NCBI GenBank assembly: GCA_964016985.1
Contig: OZ024825.1
Location: 28,821,893-28,885,892, forward strand
Direction: 5' to 3'
Origin: Anodontia alba
Taxonomy: Eukaryota > Mollusca > Bivalvia > Lucinida > Lucinidae
DNA length: 64,000 bases
This document shows positions 20,190 through 29,443 of the stretch, piece after piece. The first letter of the stretch is position 1. Each line of letters opens with the position of its first letter. Made by a program: the position numbers and the translations under genes. The notes under the pieces are model-generated. The model was given only the letters and a program-made list of their open reading frames with translations. It had not been told where the DNA came from and ran no database searches.

Positions 20190-20862
20190 TTGATACTTTC
20201 TGGTTAATTGGTGCCTAATGCAATCATTCTGAATATGTCTAATTTAAAAATGTGCTAAAAAGCAATGTCTAATTGAGTGCTATGAAGATCAATCATTTTT
20301 CTAATTGCCTAATTAATGGTCACAGTTAATTCAATTATCTTTGTAATCTTTCTATACTTAAATGGTTGTCAATGCTGTTAGATACAAATATTTAGAGAAC
20401 AATGTTTGTTTGTTTGCTTGATTAAAATGTTGATAAATACTTTCTGTTATAATTGTAAAAATTGAGCCCATGCATAACATTTCCTACTGTTTCACATGTG
20501 TGCCGAGCAAAGACTCAGATCTGACTGCACATCCAAACGTTTGACCAAAAGCATCACTGTCTACTGTTTACTTAAAGGGTAAAGAAGGTCCCAAGAATTG
20601 TGGCTGTGCAGTCTTATCGGAAAATGCTAAAATAGTAGCCAAGTGGCCAGGTAAGACTCTGATGGAGAGATGTAGGGGATTTCAGCCGGGAGGGGTTTTG
20701 TCCTAATTGGAAAATTCACAGAAGGGATTTTGTCCACCTTGCAAAAAAAGAGCAGGGGTGATTTTATCCACGTTGCAAAAAAACACGGAAGGGATTATGT
20801 CCACCTATACAAAAATGAGCAGAAGGGATTTCGTCCGGGAGGGATTTTGTCCGTATATCTGA
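19561..20862. mobile_element. Fold-back element with iterated GGACAAAATCCCTCCC arms
   Basis: Left arm 19561-19800 repeats GGACAAAATCCCTCCCGG, CATTTTTGTATAGG and GTGGACA every 35-40 bp. Right arm 20690-20862 is its inverse (GAGGGATTTTGTCC, CCTATACAAAAATGAGCAG), and the order of variants also matches. The spacer of about 0.9 kb has a TTTA run at 20159-20191 and no gene. Arms made of short repeats resemble FB/Galileo-type fold-backs; the family is unassigned. Confidence 0.65.
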
Positions 20863-21996
20863 AATGAATATTTAAAATTCGTCACTTGTCACTTTTAATT
20901 TAAACAGCCTTCCCTCGCCTTACAGTAAATGGACCTCGCAAGGAGACATACGACCAGGTTAGATAAAAACCGATCGATTCATTAGTTTTGAATTACAGCG
21001 GTTCTTATACTGTCTAAGCGGCGAACAACGAAGGTGCCAATCAGACCGTTATGCGGATGCGCAGGCTGGTCTGCATCTTTGCTGATTGCACGTGAAGTTG
21101 GAAGGTTTCATAAAACGACACTCGATAGACTGCATCTACATCACCATCCACTCTGCACCATGGTACATAAATGCTACATGCAAACTACATGTCTACGTTG
21201 ACAAAAAATTGTCGTGATCTATGTCGACAAAAACCAATCCACGGCAGAATAACCATTCTGATGGTATAGCTTGCGATTGTGTATGTTATGTACAGCGCTT
21301 TCTCTGATACTATGCATGCGCATGCTGAACTGAATCTTTACCCATGCATGCGTGTGTGTTTGCGCAGGTTTCGTTTCTCCATTTGTGTTTTTGACATCTT
21401 TTGTGTTTAATTCTGTACAAAGAATTCAGTTTTGCTTTGGTTTCCCAAAATATTACCATCTTACAAACGCCATGTGCATTGGAAAGATCAACAGTTCAAT
21501 GTGCGCATGCCATTCATCAGCTAAAGACTAAAGTTTTGTGGAATAAAAATAAGTGAATTCCTCTTATTTTTATTAAGATACCACTGCAACTCGACAAGCT
21601 ATGGAGTATTGACTTATTACGTAACCCATTTTATCAGGTTTAAGTATAATAATCATGGCTCCATGGTCTGTTGAGTTTCTTTGATAACTTATAACAGAAT
21701 GATGTGCGTTTGATATGTACTAAGCATACATGTAACGAGTCCGTTATAACTCTGTACGACAAGTACAGGTTGGTGGAATCATGTGAATTTAGATAGAACC
21801 ATAAGCTTCTGCATACAAATTAAAAAGGGCAACGATCAGAAACTGACACAATCAGATCCCGAAATCCCGCAAACAATTTCAAAAGTGAAAGAAGTCACTA
21901 CGGCAAACAAATTAGACCCGAGTCAGCAATTCGAATACCTTCAGGTAGGAAAGGGCTCCTACATTATAAATACTGAATACATCTGCTCATGGTCAT
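20863..21996. other. Unassigned interval
   Basis: No gene recognised. 21005-21105 has decayed hairpin words (GCGGATGCGCAGGCTGGTC). A 95-residue plus-strand frame at 21783 has no motif and its end runs into the SINE tail. Confidence 0.35.
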
Positions 21997-22162
21997 TTGT
22001 ATGTATGTATGTATGTATTACGTCCCACCAACAGCTAAGGTCATACGGAGACGTGGACCTCGGTTTATAGTCTCATCCGAAAGACTGGAGAAGCCCGGGA
22101 TCGAACTCACGACCCTTGGTTTATAAGTCAAGCAGCTTAACCACTAGACCACGGAGACTTTT
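21997..22162 (-). mobile_element. tRNA-derived SINE, TGTA-tailed
   Basis: Minus strand: head GTCTCCGTGGTCTAGTGGTT gives a tRNA A box and GTGAGTTCGATCCCGGG a B box, then a short body and a (TACA)n tail at the left. The anticodon-arm region is degenerate, so it is not a working tRNA. No target duplication found. Confidence 0.7.
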
Positions 22163-22879
22163 CATATATCTAAAAGAAACGCCTTTATCCCTTATGTTAG
22201 CTTCCCAAAGTGCATGAATATCTTCGATTCGCCATTTACTCAACTTCTCCATTAATCAACACACTCACTTCTCCGTAAGACTATATGGATGCAAAGATTC
22301 CTCCAATGGAATAGTTGCTTATTTACGCTAAAAATCGCACCTCTTACAAAAATCGCACTTGAACGTAGGAATCTATTTGAGTAATATCTAATTTTATCAT
22401 AATTATGACTGAGCCCCGTCAAGCGAAAAGTGTCTTCGAGTCCTCCATAATATCAAATTTCATATGCGCATGCTCAGCCACTCAGGCTAGGGGTCTGGCT
22501 TTTTGACTGAAGATGCACTGCGGGAATACGCAGGCTCGCCTGAACCTTCGCTGGCGCGGCCCAATTTTATTGTAGTGGATAACGCCGTGTAATAAAAGAT
22601 CATAAAATCGTATGACCACACGTGTAACATTTTAGCGGGATTAAGTAATGTTATGACGACGTCCATGTCAACCATGCATTTTCTGTTGAAAAATAGTCAA
22701 ATTTAAAGCCGATAAATTCCAATTTAGAACAGTCAACAGAATCTTGCGCTCGTTGTCATTTCATATGAAATTTATGAAACTCGTCATAGGCTCTTTTCAT
22801 AAAGTTCATATGAAATGACCACTCGTGTACATACGCAATAATTCATACATCTTATACGATTTCTAATAAAAACTGGGAA
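22163..22879. other. Unassigned, with one palindrome at 22755-22818
   Basis: GTCATTTCATATGAAATTTA near 22755 pairs with AAAGTTCATATGAAATGAC ending at 22818 across a short loop. No gene or known element recognised elsewhere in this interval. Confidence 0.45.
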
Positions 22880-23995
22880 GATGATTGCAATTATTGCTTC
22901 CGAGGAAGATCTTCTCACGTGCGCAAATATCCACGCTTACGCTTCTAATAGAAATTCGCATATGAGCGCAGAAATTGCACCCGCGGAATATCTATCACGG
23001 TTCCCTAAGTCCATCCTTCTAATAAAATTCGAGTATGAATGCATATATTGCTCCTGAGGACAATCTTCGCTGCAAAATGTAGTTGCAACTTTTATAAAAG
23101 CTTGCGCTCGTACAAGCCGAATTATCGTTTGTTGGAATATCTGCGTAGGTACGCACAAATCTCCACGTCTCTAATAGAATTTTGCAGTTGAGCACAAAAC
23201 TTCCACTCGAGGAATATCTGCTACCGTACGCAAAATATCTCCTTTAACAGAAATCTCCGTACGAATGCGCATAAATTCTGTTAGTAGATTAACTGCTTAC
23301 GTACGCAAAAACTATCCACTTCTCTAATAGAGATTATCGTATCAGCGCGTAAACTCCGTTAGTGGAATATATATCTGCTTACGCACGCAAAAATTATTAT
23401 TATAAATACAGCTTTGCGTACCGGCGCATAAATTCCGTTAGTGGAATATCTGCTTACGTACGCAAAAAGTCTCCACGTATCAAATACAGCTTTGCGTACC
23501 GGCGCATAAATTCCGTTACTGGAATATCTGCTTATGTACACAAAATCTATCCACGTCCCTCATACAGATTTGCGTACTAACGCATTAATTCCGTTAGTGG
23601 ATTATCTGCTTACGTACGCAAAGACTACCCACGTATCAAATACAGGTTTGCGTACCGGCGCATAAATTCCGTTAGTGGAATATCTGCTTACGTACGCAAA
23701 ATCTATCCACCGTCTCTATTACAGATTTGCGTACCAGCGCCTAAATTCCATTAATGGAATATCTGCGTACGTACGCAAAAATTATCCACGTCCCTACTAG
23801 AAATGTGCGTATGAACGTAGAAATTCCATGCTCAAATATTCCATCGTGGGATTATCTGCGTAGGACGCAGATATTCCTTTTAATTCACAATTATAGGGTA
23901 GTAATACGCAAAACATCCTTAGCAGGATTATTTGCGCCCAGCGCAAAAAGTCCAAATTTGGATCAATATATAACTTTTTGCGTACGTAAGCTCCA
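22880..23995 (-). repeat. Inverted-repeat arm, segment D': 79-bp tandem array
   Basis: About a dozen units of roughly 79 bp: GCGTACGCAAAAA, CCACGT, CTAATACAG, TTTGCGTACCGGCGCATAAA and TTCCGTTAGTGGAATATCTG. Each unit holds the self-complementary CGTACG. From about 23780 it matches the reverse of segment D. Short Ser/Tyr/Ala-rich open frames on both strands are by-products of the repeat. Confidence 0.75.
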
Positions 23996-23999
23996 TGTT

Positions 24000-24417
24000 C
24001 TATATTTAGACCCTGCCGATCCTCGTTATCTGGATGAAAAAGAAGAATTATGGGAAACATAAACAGTTTCTGCATGTTATAATGATTCAAAATTATTTTG
24101 AATATCTTTTTGCAAACTCTGACCAATACTCAGATTATAAAATATCGCCATTTGTTCACAAAATGGCCAAAATATATATCTTGCGCGGCCGTGGCTTTCA
24201 TACCCCTGTTGAATGGAAAATTGGATATTACGTAATAAATAAGCAAGTAATTATACACATTTTAATTGTGAATATAGCATTTTACATATACGATAATATG
24301 AAATTAAAAGAAATAAGTATCTTGAATTTGTTTGAACAAATTAAAGAAAACACTATATCAGGCTCGGCTTTTTCGGCTCGGCTCGGCCGTGGCTTTCATA
24401 CCCGACCATCAATAGAT
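24000..24417 (-). repeat. Inverted-repeat arm, segment C'
   Basis: Reverse of 11716-12147, including both GGCCGTGGCTTTCATACC copies and CGGCTCGGCTCGGCC. The 154-codon plus-strand frame at 24034-24498 runs through C' into B'; it is not conserved in the other arm, so I do not call a gene. Confidence 0.75.
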
Positions 24418-24833
24418 GGAAATTTGCAAGATGAAGAAATAACCCATATGACATACTTCTATCAAGAACAATTCCTTAGAAAGCTAAAACAAATATAAAT
24501 TTGTGAGACAAAAAAATCTTGAAACATGAATTGGTCGATATGATACTCTAAAACTTCTTCCAAACGCTATTCTTGTAATTATTTACGGTGCTTGGTTATC
24601 ACCTTAGATTTCATTCTGAATGTTTATGGAAGAAAAGTGTCTACGTCTAGATCGCTTGTTCAGAGATTTAAAACATTATGTATGTCTCTATCCCCTATCA
24701 TACATAATTACCCCTACCGCTAAAACGAGACCACAAAAATTGCACCTGAGACGTGATCGATTTCATCGCATATCTTGAAACAGAAATATCCACGTAAATC
24801 CACTACCAGAGGCCGTGCTTGTTTTGATAAGGT
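24418..24833 (-). repeat. Inverted-repeat arm, segment B'
   Basis: Reverse of 10547-10978 with few differences, directly joined to C' (no 0.74-kb element) and to A' (no AT element). It serves as the empty-site comparison for both insertions in the left arm. Confidence 0.75.
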
Positions 24834-24834
24834 G

Positions 24835-24998
24835 GTACTTCCCCGTCAAGACATTTTAGAACAAACATCAACTGTTACAGCACAGAATAGATGTCCAAAG
24901 ATCAGAAGAGACAAACGTTGCTGCAATGCTTCAATACTCGCAACTGGACAGAGGCTGCATGTCTTTTATAATAATAGTTCTGCAAACATTAGCCCTCA
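24835..24998 (-). repeat. Inverted-repeat arm, segment A'
   Basis: Reverse of 9254-9414: GTACTTCCCCGTCAAGACAT through ATAATAGTTCTGCAAACATT. Similarity ends at about 24998 (CTCAGCTACCAG), which marks the outer end of the inverted repeat on this side. Confidence 0.7.
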
Positions 24999-25440
24999 GC
25001 TACCAGAGCCGACCGATATATTCAGAGCCGCCCTACACCATCGGAGCCATTGTTTATTTGCCCTCCATTTCCATCAGCTTGTTGTCAATCTTTATTTTTC
25101 GGTAAGCGACACAGGTCAAACAATAATTTCACATAAAAAAATGCCAAACAGTCCAGGCGCATATACATTTTATGAAAAAATAACCGGGAATAGCGTCGCT
25201 GAACCTTCGACGATCAGTTTGTTCAGCATCGATCAGCCCACGCCACAAGTAATTCAGACAAGATCGTACACATTTACAAATTATCTATTTGGTGAGAAAA
25301 CTGTTAAAAGACTTGAGAGCAGCATGTAATTCTCCTTTTTGAGAAAAACTACCCCACAAAAACAGATTCTTTCGACGAGTGACTGACCTGCCTCTTTTGT
25401 TTACTTTTTCAGCCGCTATATTCAGAGCCGCACGTGCTCC
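24999..25440. other. Unassigned, between arm A' and the next fold-back
   Basis: No gene recognised. The plus-strand frame ending at 25329 has no family motif. ATATTCAGAGCCGC occurs twice (about 25019 and 25418), suggesting a local duplication or a short-repeat arm. Confidence 0.35.
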
Positions 25441-25789
25441 GGAGGACGCACCCAACATTTGCTTATCAGAGCGGTTCCGGGTCGTTTCGGCCTGGGTCGT
25501 TTCGGCCAATTTTGGGGGTGGGTCGTTTCGGCCTTGGTAGGTCGGTCGTTTCGGTCCTGGGTCGTTTCGGCCCTGAGTCATTTCGGCCCAATTTCGATAT
25601 GGTAGGATATATAAGCATGGGTTGATAAAACATTTTTTGGGGTTTAAAGTAAACGCTGAGATGGATAGAAAGATAGACAGATAGATAGATAGATAGACTT
25701 TTACCAGCTTTTTAATGACAAACTCGTTAACTATTGTGGCTGAGGTGTTTTCAAATACATTGAAACCTTTTTTCTGCAAACATTTGAGT

Positions 25790-25824
<35 letters not shown>

Positions 25825-27200
25825 ATGTATTTGCTATATTTAAAGGTAGAATTTTAAGATCATATTAGCTAACAGCTTCGTTTTGAATAAATGGGCCCTG
25901 GGTGCTATTGTTAATTCTGTTATGCACATTTATAAAAGATAAAAATAAAATTAAATATAATTGAAAGACTGGTCATTTCTTTATTTTTTTCTATGGGACT
26001 TTTTCAATCAAAAAGCAATGATATTTTCTTATCTCTCCAAGAAAACATTTGCTTGGTGCCCATCAGAAGCGCAACGCAGAGTGTAATGAGTACCCTCAAC
26101 CTATGTTTCCTTGGTGGTATGAGGAAAAAAAATATTTCTATACATTTATTTTGCGGTATTTTCCATTGATGTGGGGCATTAGCCTGTGCAACCGCGCAGT
26201 ATGATCAGGACATTCTTTCCCACAACCTATGTTTCCTTGGTCGTATGAGAAAGAAAAAATATATTTCTATACTCTTATTTTGTGGTATTTCCTTTGATGC
26301 GGGGCATTAGCCTTCGCATCCGCGCAGTCTGATCAGGACGTTACTTTCTCCGCTTATCTTGTGTTCACATATGCCACGAAGATCCCTTTTCTTAAGAGTC
26401 AGTATCTTTATAAGTATAGGAGTCGATTCACATGAATGTCGTCTTATTGAACAAAATCAAACAGAACCATTGCGAAATTTGGCGCCAGGCAAAGCTCCAG
26501 ATAAGAAAGATATTTTCTTATTTCTCCATGAACATATATAATGTGTTTAATCATTAGAAGCTTCTCTACGAGATACCAATAATTTATATTTTCAATGAGA
26601 AATAAGAGCACTTTTTGTCTTATCTGGAGTGATAGAGCCTAACCACAAAATGTGAAAGTCTTGATCCGTCTGTGCATCCGCTCTGTCTGCTTTTGATAAA
26701 TTGAATTTTCTGATCGCATTTGCGGATGAGCAGGATTATCAGTGACTTTGCTGATTGAGTATGCTTTTAAAGCTTGACATTTCATGTGAATCGTTAGACA
26801 TCCGATTCACTTGAAATGTTAAGCCTTATTTTCTCTTGAAAGATAATTTTAATGCTTGATAAATAACACTGGATATCCGAGACAAAACAGGCTTAACATT
26901 AAAAGGACATACCCTATCAACCACGACCTATGATACCCACAGACTCTTCATCAAACAATCAAATGATTGTTCTATCTATCAACCCTAGCCTGGAGGGACT
27001 TAAAAAAAGGCCTTTGACATCACTAAAGACTCATCACCAAACAACCAAATGATTGTTCTACTTATTATCCGTAACCTAGGGGACTTAAAAATCAGGCCGA
27101 ACGACACACCAAAATTGGCCGAAACGACCCAGGCCGAAACAACCCAGGGCCGAAATGACTCTGGGCCGAGAAGACCCGGAACGATCAGAGCCACTGGCTC
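25441..27200. mobile_element. Fold-back element with iterated GGGTCGTTTCGGCC arms
   Basis: Left arm 25455-25600 iterates GGGTCGTTTCGGCC with spacers such as AATTTTGGGGGT. Right arm 27095-27192 is inverted (CCAAAATTGGCCGAAACGAC, CCAGGCCGAAACAAC). The spacer of about 1.5 kb holds a GATA run (25670-25695), an A-run (25794-25820), decayed palindromic MITE pieces (26020-26290), a fuller MITE (26491-26632), and two similar blocks with AACCAAATGATTGTTCTA near 26960 and 27045. No transposase. Exact ends not resolved. Confidence 0.6.
26491..26632. mobile_element. Palindromic MITE, CTCCAGATAAG-ended
   Basis: Ends CTCCAGATAAG and CTTATCTGGAG are inverted, and the interior keeps TTATTTCTCCATGAACATA, CATTAGAAGCTTCTC and their rough inverses. 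Same family as 42371-42557. Confidence 0.6.
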
Positions 27201-27224
27201 CGATTATGAAGTTTCCTACCCGTA

Positions 27225-27425
27225 TACTCTATAAACAAATAAGAAAAAATAAATACAAAAAACTACCTGTTACAGATGCCACCAATATCACTAGGGAAAT
27301 AATGAAGTTAAGATTCATTTCAACCAAGCATTGTCTATTAGTCCGTCACAACTACAACCAAAACTATTGTCCCATCCTTTGCTAATTACACAACGTCCTG
27401 ATTTGTTTTCTGAGAAAATCCGCAT
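27225..27425 (+). repeat. 1-kb dispersed repeat, right part (resumed)
   Basis: Matches 60307-60520: TACTCTATAAACA, CAGATGCCACCAATATCACT and CAACCAAGCATTGTCTATTA. It then enters the start of a further unit (ACAACGTCCTGATTTG), as at 60487. This identifies it as the continuation of the copy interrupted at 9253. Confidence 0.7.
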
Positions 27426-27849
27426 TACGGAAACGGCTCCTTGTTGTATTTTCTCATGTAACCGGACTACTTTCAGTGAATCGGGACTTTCCGTGACCCT
27501 ACGGTTCAATACGGAAGAATCCGGAACAAAGCGATCGATTTCAATCTATCCCGATATCTTATTATCGCGGAATACTTTTAATGTTGATTTAATACGCTCG
27601 TAATTAATTCTTTATTTAATCCACACTAATGAGCGTATTTTTTCTAATGATTACCAAACGGGTTTTTCAAAGATAAAGGGAAAAAAATGTGTTGAAGTTT
27701 TATTGTGAGCGTTTAATTCGTACGTACCATTAACCGTACGTCTAGATCATTTACTCGGAATTTCAGCTGAATTTCTTCAGTTTTATATCTACTTCGTAAT
27801 GGAACACGATTTTCAACGTTTTAACGGTATATTATCAATTTGGGAGTTT
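27426..27849. other. Unassigned
   Basis: No gene recognised. TACGTACCATTAACCGTACG near 27720 is a small imperfect palindrome. Confidence 0.35.
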
Positions 27850-28382
27850 GGTTCTGACTGTGTGTGCGTGATGGAAGGCGAGAGAAGTCAAGACTCCTAG
27901 GTTTATTATTAGCAATTGCAGCTTTGAAACTGGGAGTATGACTGGAATGCTAGAAAAACTGAAATGGGAGTCTCTCAAGAAAAGGAAGAGAGGCAGTAGA
28001 CTGATTCTTTTGTACAAAGGTCTAAAGGGTGCTCCCAGCATTCCAACAGATATCACCCACCCGCCCCCACCCCCAATTAGGCATGTTTGAAATCATCACT
28101 CATTGCCTTTCAGACCCCCCGCTGCAAGAACTGAAATTTACAAGGGCTCATTCTTCCCTCAAATAATCAGAGATTGGAATGCCCTTCCAGATTCGATTAT
28201 AACCGCTGTTGAAGGTGCAGAGGTTGGTGTGGCTAGGTTTACCTCTCTGGTGAGAGCTCAGACCTAATAATGTGTATATTGGGTCCAAGGTGAGATGTAG
28301 GGACTAACTTCCTATATCACTGGTCCTGATGAATGAATGTTATTAGATGTGTCTCCAGTAAAAATTCTGATTCTGAATCTGA
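27850..28382 (+). pseudogene. Non-LTR retrotransposon RT C-terminus and tail
   Basis: A single plus-strand frame from about 27860 to 28267 reads PRFIISNCSFETGSMTGM, then KLKWESLKKRKRGSRLIL, then YKGLKGAPSIPTD, one TGA, and then GSFFPQIIRDWNALPDSI. The final motif (FFPxTIRxWNxLP) is typical of the C-terminal end of non-LTR reverse transcriptase ORFs. The product stops at TAA after SLVRAQT. A short 3' region follows, ending in ATTCTGATTCTGAATCTGAA, a simple tail. It is 5'-truncated and decayed, and abuts a pearl-like fragment at 28383. Confidence 0.8.
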
Positions 28383-28691
28383 AATGGCTTGAACAATCTT
28401 GGTAGAGGATAACCAAAGGAACATTTCTGCAAAATTATATTGAAATCAGTCAACTGGTTTCTGACAAGAAGATTTTTTTTAAGTTTTTAGTTAAAAAATC
28501 TATTTTTAGCTCCTGTGACCTAGATATGCAACGGACCGGAACCATTTGAACAACTTTTAAAGAGGACCAACCAAGGATCATTCCTGTGAAGTTTGGTCAA
28601 AATCCTATCAGTGGTTTAGATGTTTAAAGATTGTGGACGGACGGACGGACATACGGACGACGACGACGGATCTTCGGCTCAGGTGAGCTAA
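28383..28691 (+). mobile_element. Pearl-like Helentron element, 3' end
   Basis: A partial core unit (GGCTTGAACAATCTTGGTAG) is followed by the end-specific region (ATATGCAACGGACCGG, GGACCAACCAAGGATCATTC), the microsatellite GGACGGACGGAC, and the terminal GGCTCAGGTGAGCTAA. The CTAA end preceded by a hairpin fits a Helitron/Helentron 3' terminus. Confidence 0.75.
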
Positions 28692-29443
28692 AAATAATAT
28701 ATATGGTTTAGGGGTGGGGATCTGAATAGTTTCTGAGATATTTGGCTTTTGATGAAATGAAAGGGGCAGGGCAGGGTGAGGCATGATCCCTGGGGTCGCA
28801 AGGTATGTGACAATGAATGCATCTCATCATAAGGAACAATACATAGGTTTAGGGGTTGGGATCTGAACAGTTTCCGAGATATTACATATTTAATACTTTT
28901 ACATTTTCTTTGGCCCCACCCAGTAGCCCCATCCCGATCCAAATCAGTGGCCTAAAGCTTGCCTCTTCATCATCAACAACTAAACAGCTTTCCTCTGTGT
29001 AATTATTGTGCTAAATTTTGTCTCTTCAGCCTCACCAATGACACCATAATGATATTTTAGTCACATTTTTGTATGTTTTCTTGGCGACCTGTTATATATT
29101 TTGACCACTAGCGCCGCCCAGGAGCATGACCCTGTGGCAATGGTACCATGCATTGAAAGGTCTTGCTCTAGGTAAGTATCATACCAAGACTAACTTTCTA
29201 GCCCAAAAGATATGAAAGTTACAAGCTGCAAGAGAAACACTGATGTAAAATTGCACCTAAACTTGCAGGTAAACTTGAACCTGTCTTTGGACCCACCCAG
29301 TAGCCCCACCCTGATCCAGAATCAGTGGCCTAAAACTTGCCTTTCATCAACAACTAAACAGCTTTCCTCTGTGTAATAATTCTGCTAAATTTTAACTCTT
29401 CAGCCTCACCAATGATATCATAGTGATATTTTTAGTCACATTT
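28692..29443. repeat. Tandem pieces of other core families (incl. family R core)
   Basis: GGTTTAGGGGTTGGGATCTG occurs at about 28704 and 28846. CCCACCCAGTAGCCCCA with its following 140 bp occurs at about 28915 and 29289. 29067-29285 matches the core at 40563-40760 (GGCGACCTGTTATATATTTT, GGTAAGTATCATACCAAG). It is non-coding, and probably remnants of several tandem-core elements. Confidence 0.55.

Larger units (their letters stand above)
9254..27224. mobile_element. About 18-kb insertion block with long inverted repeat (boundaries inferred)
   Basis: Bounded by the two halves of the dispersed repeat. Compared with 60171-60306 in the intact copy, about 136 bp of target is missing and 17.97 kb is present instead. 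Inside, segments A (9254-9414), B (10547-10978), C (11716-12147) and D (13650-14270) recur in reverse order and orientation as D' (22880-23995), C' (24000-24417), B' (24418-24833) and A' (24835-24998). By eye the arms are roughly 80-85% alike. 24999-27224 lies outside the arms and includes a further fold-back. No gene for its own movement was found. It may be one giant fold-back or a nest of several insertions. Confidence 0.6.

Noticed and set aside
24034..24498. 154-codon plus-strand frame
   Set aside because: Runs across two segments of an inverted repeat and is not open in the mirrored arm; no motif.
24775..25329. 184-codon plus-strand frame
   Set aside because: Starts in a repeat arm, crosses its edge, has no domain, and the shared part is not conserved as protein in the other arm.
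9254..27224. Maverick/Polinton element (15-20 kb with inverted ends)
   Set aside because: None of the expected genes (protein-primed polymerase, integrase, packaging ATPase, protease, capsid) can be seen, and the arms are far longer and internally repetitive.
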